The translations under genes and the position numbers were made by a program. A DNA stretch of 36,434 bases. It comes from Gnetum montanum (Eukaryota; Streptophyta; Gnetopsida; Gnetales; Gnetaceae). The stretch lies in assembly GCA_015680685.1 (NCBI GenBank), contig MNCI01008611.1, forward strand, positions 75,818 to 112,251, given 5' to 3'. Numbering within the stretch: the first letter of the stretch is position 1; every line of letters begins with the position of its first letter. Of the stretch, positions 9,957 to 19,694 are shown piece by piece. The notes under the pieces were generated by a model. That model saw nothing but the letters and a program-made list of their open reading frames with translations. It ran no database searches and was not told the DNA's origin.

Positions 9957-11249
9957 ACTAGGACCTTCCTCCCTACTAATAATTAATTTTTTTCACTTAT
10001 TTTTTCAGAGTATCAATTGTAAAGTCATACGCTTGAGTAGGCAATCCTTAATTTAGAAAGCTTTTTCTTTCCATATTTTTTTATGATGTCTACTCAATGT
10101 CAAACTTGTAATGTTCTATGAATTTTCTTTACATATTGTTAATATTTTTTTGGGGTCCAACATCTCCCTTTTCTTCATTTTGTTAAATACTCAAAGAAAC
10201 ATTACTCAATTGATTAAATCATGCACATTATTATTTGTAAGTCATAAGTTTGATTCTAATGTGTATGATGATCTAACACACCATTGCTAATTAAATTTTA
10301 CAAAATTTTCATGCTAACTATATGCCTAAGAGGTACAAATAATCATTGGCCAAAATTTTTAATTCTTGTCATTTGTCACATACATTATTTTGGCCTTGGC
10401 TTTATTNTTATATGCCTAAGAGGTAAAAATAATCATTGGCCAAAATTTTTAATTCTTGTCACATACATTATTTTGGCCTTGGCTTTATTTTGTAATATTA
10501 GTTACTTAGCAACCAATTACTTTTTCAAAGTAAATTGTTTGAGTAGTAAGTTAGAAATCATTTAAAAATTAAATTAATTAATGTTTTAAAGAGTTAATTG
10601 GGTTCTAGGAAGAAGAAGATTACAATAGATACTAGAAAAAGAGTCAACTAATTCTAATTAAAACACATTAAAAATAAAAATTTATATAAAAATTAATATA
10701 ATAAAAATGAGTCAAGATCAATGTAAACCAAGATGGCATGATCTTTGTGTAACAACTTATTTGTTATTTGATAATTAAACAGTAGTTCAAAAAAACATTG
10801 GAATTAGACATCATTGGCAATGACTTGATCATGAATTACAATGATTTTTAGTGGGGGTTGTTAGACACCAAAATAAATAAATAATAACATAAAAAAACTT
10901 AGAGTACATTAGAAAATGAAAGATATAGTCTAAAGAAAATGCTCAATGCTTTTAGAGATTCCTTTTTAGGTTTTCATCCTTACAACCAATCCTAAAAAAC
11001 CTTTGCTCTGGGGTAGGAAAAGGATTAAGCCTTGCTCTTATTCAAAAGCACCTTCATAGGTTTTCACTTCTTACTAAAGGGTTTCTTGTAAAAAGAATGA
11101 GAAAACTCTCTCTAAAGATTAAAAGATACCTCAATTAAAAATAAAAAATAAATAATAATAAAAGCTACAAATTTTCCATCCTTGAGCCTCCAAAATAAAA
11201 AGAAGTTAATACAATGGAAAACAAATCCATTTTTTAATTAATAAAAAAT
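9957..11249. other. AT-rich stretch without a recognisable gene
   Basis: No coding homology is seen. It holds an imperfect direct repeat around an unresolved base (10321-10488) and two sequences that look like LTR edges. One is CCAACATCTCCCTTTTCTT near 10161, which reads on the minus strand as a purine tract followed by TGTTGGACC. The other is AGTGGGGGTTGTTAGACACC near 10853 on the plus strand. These may be edges of further decayed elements. It separates the end of copy A from the start of copy C homology. Confidence 0.5.
10321..10488. repeat. Direct repeat of about 80 bp flanking an N
   Basis: TATGCCTAAGAGGTA starts both units (10321 and 10411). The first unit has an extra 7 bp (ATTTGTC). 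An unresolved base lies at 10407 between them. The repeat could be real or an assembly join of two overlapping ends. Confidence 0.6.
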
Positions 11250-11933
11250 CACTATAAGGACTAGGTTAGCTTGCAAAAAGAAGTGAATGAAAAACAAATC
11301 CAAATAGCAAAGGTGAAGATAAATGAAGCCCTCTAGCAACTCCAGCAAGGCAAAGAGATGTGGCAGCTCATCCTTGATGGGATTGATGCCTACAACAAAA
11401 TGGAGATCTACTTGAAGGAGTTGCAAATCGAGGAGATGATAGAGTATATGAAGTTGGCCAATCTCTGTTATGCAAATCTGGCAATGCTGAAAATTGGATG
11501 GCCACAGTCAGAATTCGAGAAGCAAGTGGCTAGCTTGTATCTACTATATGAGGCTAAGTTCAAGCACCACAAAGACACTAAGCAAAAGCTTAAGAATGCT
11601 AACATTGAACTCAAAGTTCTTAAAGAATAATTCATAAATCAACAATCTATTATGAAGAACCTAGATAGATGGATGAATGACTAATAGGAGTTGAAGGACA
11701 CAGTCAAGACATTCGACATTGAATGTAAACAGTTTTCTGCCTAGTTTGTCAATGATAAGTAGTTGTTTCCAATGATCCCATGTCCTTGGAATGTGCCCAT
11801 TCCAACCCACATTGGGGAAGCTACATGGATGATGCATGATCCTAGGAGTAAGGAGGAAAAATGAAAGTACTGTTGGATGCTTTCCGCCTCTCACTTGAAG
11901 TTGTAGTAGTAGCTGGACAACCGTAGCCACCTC
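11250..11933 (+). pseudogene. ORF2 of copy C, 3' part, first segment before the Copia insertion
   Basis: Homology to copy A ORF2 begins near 11250 and corresponds to about 7830-8450 of A. It includes a 90-codon open stretch (11358-11630) with peptides such as EYMKLANLCYANLAML, matching EYMVLAHLRDANLSML in A. The composition (Lys, Glu, Leu) suggests coiled coil. It continues through CPWNVPIPTHIG and HDPRSKEEK. At 11933 the frame is cut by the Copia element and resumes at 17276. Stops are mainly TAG. Confidence 0.6.
11929..11933 (+). repeat. Left target-site duplication of the Copia element (ACCTC)
   Basis: ACCTC at 11929-11933 directly precedes the left LTR, and ACCTC at 17271-17275 directly follows the right LTR. 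A perfect 5-bp duplication fits Ty1/copia integration. Confidence 0.9.
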
Positions 11934-12572
11934 CGTTATAATCAGATCTGAAAACATACTACAAATGCTCTAGAGAAATTATTAGAACCCTACAGATCTA
12001 AATAAATCATTAGAGGTAAAATATTGTGCTGTAGCAAGTCAAGAAACACTATAAATCACTCTCAAAACTTTCTAAACTCTAGCAAACAGTTGTTGTGAGA
12101 ATAAGATGAAAGGAGAATGAAAATAGTAAAAATAGCACAAGAATAAAGAGAGTTATGTGGTTTGGGTTCTTTTTACCCTACTTCCACAACAATGTTGATC
12201 TGCCTTCTATTTTTCTCAAATCTTCAAGACACAAGTGGTCCTTGTAACTTTTCCAAACACCCAATCTGTTATTCCAACAGATCTTAGATCAACATCAACA
12301 AGACTCACGTCTCCAAGATAAAACCCTGATACAATGCTTTCACTTCAAAGCACACACTAAAGGCTACCCCAAGCCTTCTATTTATGAAGAAACATGAGGA
12401 CTAAACCCCAATCCTAATACATGTGGGACAAAACACCAAGCCTCCTATTTATGAGGAAACATGAGGAGCAAACCCCAATCCTAATACACGTGGGATAAAA
12501 CACATCCCCACATCAAACACAACATAAAAGGAAATACAACAATTAATGTATTTGTCTTCATTTTTTTTAGCA
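11934..12572 (-). repeat. 3' LTR of the Copia element
   Basis: It matches 16642-17270 nearly throughout. The LTR start on the minus strand is TGCTAAAAAAAATGAAG, next to the purine tract. The plus-strand left edge is CG where TG is expected, a single transition. It carries about 25 bp (ACCCAATCTGTTATTCC and following, about 12260) absent from the other LTR. It also contains a 67-bp tandem repeat. Confidence 0.92.
12370..12503 (-). promoter_or_regulatory. 67-bp tandem repeat carrying two TATA-like boxes in the Copia LTR
   Basis: Two units start CAAGCC at 12370 and 12437. On the minus strand each contains CATAAATAG (12378-12386 and 12445-12453), a good TATA-box candidate. The same duplication is at 17069 and 17136 in the other LTR, so it existed before this copy inserted. 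Confidence 0.6.
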
Positions 12573-12584
12573 AACTCCCCCTTG
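12573..12584 (-). other. Polypurine tract of the Copia element
   Basis: On the minus strand it reads CAAGGGGGAGTT and abuts the 3' LTR. This is the site for priming plus-strand DNA synthesis. Confidence 0.85.
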
Positions 12585-12625
12585 AAGACAAATCCAACTA
12601 ACCTTTAAGAGATGTGCACTTTTGA

Positions 12626-13333
12626 TTAAGCTTCAGTTATCCCAAGCTTTTTCCTACAGAAAATGTGTTTTTCAGCTATCATTGGTTTTGTTAAAGCATC
12701 AACAACGTTGAGCTTTGTATGGACCTTTTGAACATGCACCAAGCCATCCTTTATGATTTCTCTTATGAAGTGGAATCAGACATCTATATGTTTTGTCCTG
12801 GCATGAAAGGTAGAATTCTTTGCAAGATGGATTGCACTCAAACTATTACAAAACATAGCATACCTTTGTTATTTTAATTCAAGAGACTACAAAAATATCT
12901 TCATCCATAACATCTCCTTGCATGCTTCTGTGAGGGCTATGTACTCTGATTTAGTTGTAGATAAAGTTACTAGTGGTTGTCGACGTGACAACCAACTGAT
13001 TGCTGCACCACCAAAAATAAATGTGTACCCTGTAGAAGATCGTCTTGTATCATAATTAGTAGCAAAGTTTGCATCTACAAAACCTTCAATGTGCAGATTA
13101 GCATCTCCAAAACATAAGCAATGCACTTTTGTGCCCTTCAAATATTTTAAAATCCATTTGACAGCTAACCAATAATTCCACCCATACTTGGTCATAAATC
13201 TACTAACTACTCCAATGGCATAAGCAATATCAGGATGTGTACAAACCATGACATACATCAATGACCCAATAGCAGAAGTATATGGGATATTTTTAACCTT
13301 TTCAAAATCCTCTTTTGACTTTGGACAGTCCAT
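12626..13333 (-). pseudogene. Copia polyprotein: RT C-terminal part and RNase H
   Basis: The 148-codon open segment (13333-12887) carries MDCPKSKEDFEKVKNIPYTSAIGS-type sequence from the RT C-terminal region. RNase H follows, with GFVDANFATNYDTRRSSTGY and STTKSEYIALTEACKEMLW, both signatures of Copia RNase H. It continues after stops to HTKLNVVDALTKPM and ends with TAA at 12628-12626, shortly before the polypurine tract. RNase H would degrade the RNA strand of the RNA:DNA hybrid during replication. The stop at 12887 and later ones truncate it. Confidence 0.85.
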
Positions 13334-14060
13334 CTTTGATAAATTAAATTATGCTGAAAAAGGTGTACTTACAGGTTTTGCATCCTCCATGTTGAAATGC
13401 TTTAGAACCTTTCTAATGTAATCTTCCTAACTCAACCACAGCTTCTTCCTTTTTCTATTCCTATAAATATTCATACCAAGAATTTTCTTTGCCTGTCCCA
13501 AAACCTTCATAGCAAATTCTTTGCCCATTTCCAATTTTAAACGTTTTATCTCTGCTATATCATTTATAGCAATTAGCATATCATCAACATACAACAACAA
13601 CATTGTAAATTTACCTAAAACATCTACAGAAAAATACACACAGTGGTCTAGGTTGTTTTTCTAATAAGATAGCTTCTTCATGAAAGTATCAAACCTTTTA
13701 TACCACTGCCTAGGGGCTTATTTCAAACCATATTAACTCTTTTTCAGTTTACAAACCAAACTTTAACCTTGCTATTCTTCATACCATTTTGGTTGTTTCA
13801 TGTAAATTCCTCCTCCAAATCTTCATGGAGCAATGTTGTTTTTATATCAAGTTGTTCCAACTCTAAGTCCATGCAAGCCACCAATGATAGAACTAAACGT
13901 ATAGAAGAGTGTTTTACTACTAGAGAAATTTTTTTTTGAAAGTCAATACCTGGTTTCTGTGCATAGCCTTTCACCACCAACCTAGCCTTGAAATGTTTTT
14001 CCCCATTTGCCTCTGATTTAATTCTGTATAGCCACCTGCACTACGTGGGTTTTCTCCCTT
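13334..14060 (-). pseudogene. Copia polyprotein: reverse transcriptase
   Basis: Motifs appear in the expected order on the minus strand: LEQLDIKTTLLHEDLEEE (about 13800-13870), a YGLK-APRQWYKRFD block (about 13680-13730), and the catalytic centre MLLLYVDDMLIA (about 13570-13610) with the YVDD box intact. In active relatives the first block usually reads DVKTAFLHGDLEEE, so Ala-Phe and Gly are altered here. Several stops and at least one frameshift separate the pieces. Confidence 0.85.
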
Positions 14061-14358
14061 TTGGCAACTGAAGTAGCTCCTAGATTTTGTTCTGTTGGAG
14101 TGATTCCCATTCATCATTCATAGCTGCCTTCCACTTTGTGACATCAACACATGTCATGGCTTCCTTTACTATTTTTGTTTTACCATTATCGCTGTAAAGT
14201 ACATAATTTAATGAGGGAGAGTACCTGTCAGGAGGTCTAGTAGTTCTGGTTGATCTTCTAACCCAATGAGACACATTTGTAGCTTGTTGTTCATCATCTT
14301 CTACCTCATTTTCTTGTTGTCCTGCATTTTCTCCTTGTTTTCCTAAGTTCTTAGCTTG
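14061..14358 (-). pseudogene. Copia polyprotein: linker between integrase and RT
   Basis: The open segment 14274-14080 contains RRSTRTTRPPDRYSPS and a start of the RT domain (MTCVDVTKWKAAMNDEWESL), the usual junction between the integrase tail and RT in Copia elements. It is flanked by stops. Confidence 0.75.
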
Positions 14359-15321
14359 CTACCATGTACTTTCAGCATGTTGTCGAAAGTTTTCAAATAT
14401 GGAAAATCCATGAATTTTATCATTTTCAATTTCTTTAGTCATATTCAAAGGAGTACTTATGTTTTCTGAGCCATTTCTATCTTTGTCTTTCTTTTGCAGC
14501 TCACTAAATATCACATTTTCTCTAAATTTAACATCCCTTGATCTCATTACATGTTTCAATTCAAGATCCCAAAGTCTGAATCCTAACTCATCTTCTCCAT
14601 ATCCTACAAATATGCAACTTTTAGCCCTATCCTCCAACTTAGTTCTGTTTTCCTTTGTAATATGCATAAATGCCTCACATCCAAAAACTTTTAAATGATT
14701 ATATGAAACGTTTTTACCTTTCCAAAAAACTTTTGGAACAGCATTATCAATTGAAGAATGTGGAGACCTGTTCACCAAATATGCAGGAGTCATAACTACC
14801 TCTTCCCAAAATGTCTTAGGTAGGCCTGCACTTGAAACCATTGTTTTAGCACGATCTAGCAATGTTCTGTTGCATCTTTCAGCAACTCCATTTTCCTGTG
14901 GTGTACTAGGAGGGGTAAAAATGTGCCTAATTCCTTTGATGTTGCAAAAATTAGCAAATACTTTAGAAGTGTACTCCCCACCATTATCAGTTTGCAAACA
15001 TTTTATTTTCAGACCTGTTTCATTTTCTACTCTTGCAACAAATGTTTTGAAAACTGAAAACACTTCATCTTTTGATTTCAGCATATAAACCCAAACCTTC
15101 CTTGTACAATCATCTATGAAAGTCACAAAATAAATAGATCCACCAAGAGAAATGGGATTCATAGGACCACAAACATGAAAATAAACCAATTCTAACTTAT
15201 TTTTCTTTCTACTATCCAAATCCCTACGAAAGTTTACTCTCCTAGATTTTCTAACTAAACAGTCTTTGCAATCAGTTTGAGCATAAGAAAATATAGGAAT
15301 GAGAATCTGATTTTGAAGTAC
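14359..15321 (-). pseudogene. Copia polyprotein: integrase
   Basis: A 286-codon open frame (15219-14359) covers the catalytic core of integrase, which joins element DNA to the chromosome. TDNGGEYTS holds the second catalytic Asp and TPQENGVAER the catalytic Glu. The first catalytic Asp, normally in HSDVCGPM, appears changed: this copy reads YFHVCGPM, with His at that place. The C-terminal segment with FGCEAFMHI and CIFVGYGEDELGFRLWD is typical of Copia. The HHCC region lies partly upstream (HRRLGHIG near 15340) across a stop. The long open frame suggests fairly recent death compared with the surrounding gypsy-like copies. Confidence 0.9.
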
Positions 15322-15780
15322 CTATAAGCTTGACCAGCCAATGTGTCCAAGACGTCTATGCCACACTTCAGAATTTTCTGTATCAGAAACTATTGCAATA
15401 GAGTTGCATGAATCTGCCATCAATGTATATAAGCTCCCCTCCTTCTTTCCTTTCAAAATGGTCATGATTCCCTTGTAAATCCTCCAATTTCCACCTCCAC
15501 TACTAAAATTCAGACTTGAATCATCTAGCTGTGGAACTGAAATCAACTTCTTTGTAACTTTAAGAACATGTCTAACGTTATCTATTATCATCTTTGGCAT
15601 CCTTGCTTGTTGCAGACTTATACTTTCAATTCCAATAACTTTTAATGCTTTTCCATTAGCAACATATGCAAAACTAGATTCAACTTTATGATATGCAAAA
15701 CAAGACTTATTTGGACAAATATGAAAGGAGGCACTTGAGTCAATCAACTAGATGTCACTGCTACATCCATCTACCACCAT
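15322..15780 (-). pseudogene. Copia polyprotein: protease and gag-pre-integrase region
   Basis: The open segment 15747-15322 begins MIDSSASFHICPNKSCF, matching the Copia protease signature (D-S-G-A-S/T-x-H-I/M), with Ser in place of Gly. It is the aspartic protease that would cleave the polyprotein. The gag-pre-integrase signature VWHRRLGHIG closes the segment. A stop just upstream of the Asp separates it from gag. Confidence 0.85.
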
Positions 15781-16614
15781 TGTACATTGTTCTTGAATAA
15801 GAAAATTAACGTTTTCATTAGCTACATGTATCTATAATGTTCCTTCTTCTGACTTCTTCTCTTTTCTTTTATTTTTCTGTGTTTTCCATGCAAAGCAATC
15901 CTTCTTCAAATGACCTTTCTTCTTGTAGTACCAGCACTCTTGAGTTTGAGTTCTGCCATGTGATACTACTCTATTTGTGCTTCTCCCCTTACTTGGGAAA
16001 CATCTCCTACTTCTACCTCTTTCCTCTGCTACACGAACATTTCTAGTTCTAGAAGACTCATCTACTCTTCCTTCTAAATCCTAAAGAGTAGACACAACTT
16101 GTTCAAATGTCATAGATGAAGCACTCATAGAAGTAGTAATAGATGTCACAATTGCAAACCAGGAATTAGGTAAGGAGTATAACAAAGCATAGGATTTAAC
16201 TAAATCTAGAATAAAAATTTTATATTCCTCCAACTTATTTAGATTTCCCATCATCTCATCCAAATGATCTTGAAAAGACACATCATATCTCTTCTTTCAT
16301 CTAAAAACTTTCTAATAAATGTGAAAGGTATTTAAACTTGATACTTTGTCAAACCTATTCTTCAGCGTTTACAACAAATCATGCGGATCCATATCAGGTT
16401 TGATTAAGGCCAAAATCCCATTGCTTAGGGTTGTATGAATGAAAGATAATGCCTTAGTCTTAATTTTCCTCTAATCAGCATTTGACATTCCTGCTGGTTG
16501 AGAGGGTTCTAGGGCCTCTTGGCACTCCTTTTGTGCTAAAACAGCCTTCATCAAAATGCTCCAAATGTTCCAGTTCCTTCCTACCAATCATTCCATTGTT
16601 TGTAGCCTCTCCAT
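15781..16614 (-). pseudogene. Copia polyprotein: gag (UBN2-type) with a zinc knuckle
   Basis: A likely start is the ATG at 16614-16612 (MERLQTME), about 10 nt inside the primer site. The central part, open at 16281-16081, reads FQDHLDEMMGNLNKLEE ... KSYALLYSLPNSW, typical of the UBN2 gag family of Copia elements. The zinc knuckle at 15936-15895 reads CWYYKKKGHLKKDC; the second Cys is Tyr (TGC to TAC transition), so metal binding would be impaired. The frame has several stops. Confidence 0.8.
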
Positions 16615-16626
16615 CTCTTTAAATCT

Positions 16627-16639
16627 AGCTTTGATATTA
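16627..16639 (-). other. Primer-binding site of the Copia element (tRNA-iMet type)
   Basis: On the minus strand the sequence next to the 5' LTR is TAATATCAAAGCT. The common Copia site is TGGTATCAGAGCT, so three G-to-A transitions explain the differences. It lies 2 nt from the LTR end. Confidence 0.8.
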
Positions 16640-16641
16640 GT

Positions 16642-17270
16642 TGTTATAATCAGATTTGAAAACAATTAGATTTGAAAACACACTACAAATGCTCTAGAGA
16701 GATTATTAGAACCCTATAGATCTGAATAAATCATTAGAGGCAAAATATTGCACTATAGTAGGTCAAGAAACATTATAAATCACTCTTAAAACGTTCTAAA
16801 CTCTAGCAAACATTTGCTGTGATAACAAAATGAAAGCAGAATGAAAATAGTAAAAATAGCATAAGAACACAGAGAGTTATGTGGTTTGGGCCCTTTTTAC
16901 CCTACTTATACAACAATGCTGATCTGCCTTCTATTCTTCTCAAATCTTCAAGACATAAGTTGTCCTTGTAACTTTTCCAAACACAGATCAACATCAACAA
17001 GACTCACGTCTCCAAAATAAAACCCTAATACAATGCTTTCACTTCAAAGCACACACTAAAGGCTACCCCAAGCCTTCTATTTATGAAGAAACATGAGGAC
17101 CAAACCCCAATCCTAATACATGTGGGATAAAACACCAAGGCTCCTATTTATGAGGAAACATGAGGACCAAACCTCAATCCTAATACATGTGGGATAAAAC
17201 ACATCCCCAAATCAAACTCAACATAAAAGGAAATACAACAATTAATGTATTTGTCTTCATTTTTCCAACA
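16642..17270 (-). repeat. 5' LTR of the Copia element
   Basis: The minus-strand start is TGTTGGAAAAATGAAG and the end is CTGATTATAACA, so the TG...CA ends are intact. It shares the 67-bp TATA-containing tandem repeat (17069 and 17136) with the other LTR. A small duplication near its inner end (CAGATTTGAAAACAATTAGATTTGAAAACA) is not in the other LTR. Confidence 0.92.
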
Positions 17271-17275
17271 ACCTC
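17271..17275 (+). repeat. Right target-site duplication of the Copia element (ACCTC)
   Basis: Identical to 11929-11933. ORF2 of copy C continues in the expected frame right after it. Confidence 0.9.
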
Positions 17276-17349
17276 AACCATCACTAGTGCATGAAGATAG
17301 TGAAGGTCCCTTGGAGCCTCAAGAACCACCATAGCCTGGGACCGTTTAA
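17276..17349 (+). pseudogene. ORF2 of copy C, last codons after the Copia insertion
   Basis: The frame that ends at 11933 with EVVVVAGQP resumes here as QPSLVHEDSEGPLEPQEPP and ends at TAA 17347-17349. Stops inside are TAG at CAG-like positions. This restores the expected C-terminal end of ORF2 just before the shared 3' region. Confidence 0.55.
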
Positions 17350-17596
17350 TCTTTTGCAACAAGCTTCACACCATCAAGGAATGTGGTGTCCAATTTTTGG
17401 AGAGTCATGTCATAGTGTTCAATTTTATGTCTTGAACACCATAATTTTTGTAATGTGTTGATTTGTATACCCCAACACTCCATTTTTTGTCAAGTTAGTT
17501 AGTTTGTTTTCTTAAGGAAAAGTTAGTCAATAATCCCATACCTTCCCAATTTTGTAAAAGAACTCAAGGATGAGTTTTCATTCAGTTGTGACGGTA
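17350..17596 (+). other. 3' untranslated region and polypurine tract of copy C
   Basis: It includes AATAATCCCATACCTTCCC and GAACTCAAGGATGAGTTTTC, both shared with F (34914-34970 reversed) and A. It ends in a decayed polypurine tract, GTTGTGACGGTA (17585-17596), before the LTR. Confidence 0.65.
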
Positions 17597-18490
17597 TGAT
17601 GAAGTCATTGTTAGTTGGCTACGTTGATGAGGTCTTATTAATATAGTCAATCACATCGATGAGGCCAAGTCGATGCAATGCCTGTCTGTCTATCATCCAT
17701 AAATACGTGCCTACTAGCCACATTTATGACAATCTAGATTTCAATAGCAGTGAAGCTCTTGCATTTTTTCCATTTGAAAGTTAGAATTTTTTCCCCTGAG
17801 TGTCCACAGTAGGAGTCATTAAGTGTATAGATCTTTATTTGAGCATTATTGTACCTAAGCACAACAATGTGTGTGGCAATAAAGATGAGCTTTCTGATAA
17901 ACCATGGAGCACTTTAGATAAATTAGATATTTTATTTATGCATTTACTACTTCTAATTATTTATTAAATGTTTTCAATTAATTATCAATTATTTTTCAAT
18001 TACTATGTTAGATAAGCAATTAAGCCAAATAGATTACACACATAATTATGACTACTTCAAGCATAACATGTATTTGCTTGGTAATCCTAGTAGCATTATT
18101 GCTTGGTATGCTTGATAGCATAGCGCTTGGTCACCTAGCAGTGGATATGTGGGTTCAGGACGTGTACAAAAAGTGGGAATAGATACTTATGTTAGGATTA
18201 GTTAAATGATTAGTTAATCTAATTACTTTTATCTACATTTGAACATCAACTTATAAAACATAAAAAATGATAAAAATTGAATGCCTCAGTTACACTTAAC
18301 CATACCAAAGAATGTCACAAGTGTAATTTGGAAGACACTGATTAACCTTAATGCTAGATTCACTTCCTAAAGGGTTAGTGCACTAAAAATGACAAAGTCT
18401 ATGAAATTTGACCAGATCACACGTGAATGCTTTGTGAGTGAACGCTTTGTGATTCATACGGTTGGACGTAGGTGTCCTTGCCACTCATCA
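17597..18490 (+). repeat. 3' LTR of copy C
   Basis: Starts TGATGAAGTCATTG and ends CCACTCATCA. A TATA-like CATAAATA is at 17698-17705 and AATAAA at 17878-17883. Its U3 has GATGAGGCC / TCGATG repeats rather than GATATC palindromes, like the LTR of copy D. No primer site follows, so it is a 3' LTR. Confidence 0.8.
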
Positions 18491-18498
18491 ATTTATCA
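18491..18498 (-). repeat. First 8 bp of the 3' LTR of copy E
   Basis: On the minus strand, right after the polypurine tract of E, the sequence reads TGATAAAT. The 5' LTR of E starts TGATAAAA, so these 8 bp fit a truncated LTR into which copy C is joined. Confidence 0.4.
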
Positions 18499-18710
18499 TA
18501 CCCCCATGACTAACTGTAAACTTGTCCTCAAGTGAAAATAAAATGAGGATGAACTTCCTTAAAAAATTAAGAGGTAGATCTACATGACATTGACTTCTAT
18601 ATACATGACTCTCTAGTGCTACAGTGGAGTTTACAAAAATAAACATATGACATGATAATTTTGACAAAGAATGAAAAATAAAATCTAGTAAGGTTGAATG
18701 TAGCCTTATG
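18499..18710 (-). other. 3' untranslated region and polypurine tract of copy E
   Basis: Plus-strand TACCCCCATGAC (18499-18510) is the polypurine tract read in reverse (GTCATGGGGGTA), the best preserved in this window along with copy F. The adjoining sequence matches the 3' region of A, C and F. Confidence 0.7.
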
Positions 18711-19692
18711 TTATTTCAGGTGGAGGTGGATCTTCCATAGTATTCTTCCCTTTGTCATCAAGCTTTTTAAATTGGTAGTTATTCAAGAGCACCTACAACT
18801 TCTCTTCTTCTATTCTTAGATTGTGGATTGTCCATGTTGATGAACCAATGTTTGATGAATTTGGCATGTTCCATGGACATGGCAATTGTAGAAACATCTA
18901 ATTAGCTTTAACATACCACATTGCAAACTATTGTCACTCTTCTTAAAAAGCTCTGGCCTTTTATCCGAGTTCATGATAGTTTGTTAATCTTCTGGCCAGA
19001 TTCACTACTACATCCTTTTACCTTTGGTAGCCAACCTTAACTACTTCTAGTTCTAAATTTGCTACTTGAAGTTTTTATAGAGCATCTTTTCTATTTGCAA
19101 AATCCTTCTCATATAAAGCATAAGCTATTGCTACTTGCTATTCTAGTTCATTTTTGGGCCTACCTAGTGTTAACATGGCCAAATTAGTATATCATAGGTT
19201 TGTTCACGCCATGTATTCTTTTAAGTCTTTTATTTGCAGGTCTTTATTTTTCACTTTTTCTTGATAGGTCTGGGCCATGCTATCTAAGATGGATTGCCAA
19301 TCAAGATTTTATGCTATAATTCAATTGATTTTAGCCTTTACCATTTAAATTTATTTCTCTTTATCTTTTTATACATACCCACTTGGTCTTGAAAGTGTTC
19401 TTTAAGCCTTTCATGTTTCTTGGCCTCATTTGGCCATGTGCTAATTTCTATAGCTAATTTCTATCTAATAGTGTGTACCTCCTTCATAGAGAAGGCTTTG
19501 TTTTCTCTTGCAAGGTGGCTCATATCTTGGTTGACCCTCATTAGTTTCTCTATTAATTGATGGATACTTTCTTCTAGAGTGTTTTTCTACTTTTCTACTA
19601 TGGTCAACCTCATGTTATCTCTAGCAAGTTGTTTATTTTCTTTTTGTAAGAGAACAAATGCTTTAGCATGGGCATATGATTGGGCTTCAACT
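18711..19692 (-). pseudogene. ORF2 of copy E, C-terminal part
   Basis: Reading left from 19692, this matches copy A ORF2 from about 7580 to its stop. Shared DNA blocks include CATCAATTAATAGAGAAACT (A: CATCAATTGAGAGAACAACT) and AATGAGGCCAAGAAACATGA (A: AATGAGGCCAAAAAACATGA). The C-terminal segment reads EEEKL, NNYQFKKLDDKGKN, MEDPPPPEIT and stop (TAA at 18713-18711), matching B and A. The 5' half of ORF2 is missing because copy D adjoins at 19695. Stops are frequent. Confidence 0.6.
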
Positions 19693-19694
19693 AC

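Larger units (their letters stand above)
11934..17270 (-). mobile_element. Complete but inactive Ty1/copia retrotransposon, probably Tork/Tnt1-like
   Basis: A 5.3-kb minus-strand element with LTRs at 16642-17270 (5') and 11934-12572 (3'), a primer site like the complement of tRNA-iMet (16627-16639), a polypurine tract (12573-12584) and an ACCTC target duplication. The domain order gag, zinc knuckle, protease, integrase, RT, RNase H is diagnostic of Copia. The lineage guess rests on LEQLDIKTTLLHEDLEEE, which resembles Tork-type elements. It lies within ORF2 of copy C and splits it. Stops, frameshifts and lost active-site residues make it non-autonomous today. Confidence 0.93.

Noticed and set aside
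10284-10565. 93-codon ORF with an internal repeat
   Set aside because: It reads through an N and the two units of a possible assembly duplication, and has no protein-like features.
14459-15088. Plus-strand ORFs of 72-79 codons
   Set aside because: They are antisense to the long Copia integrase frame, which has clear motifs.
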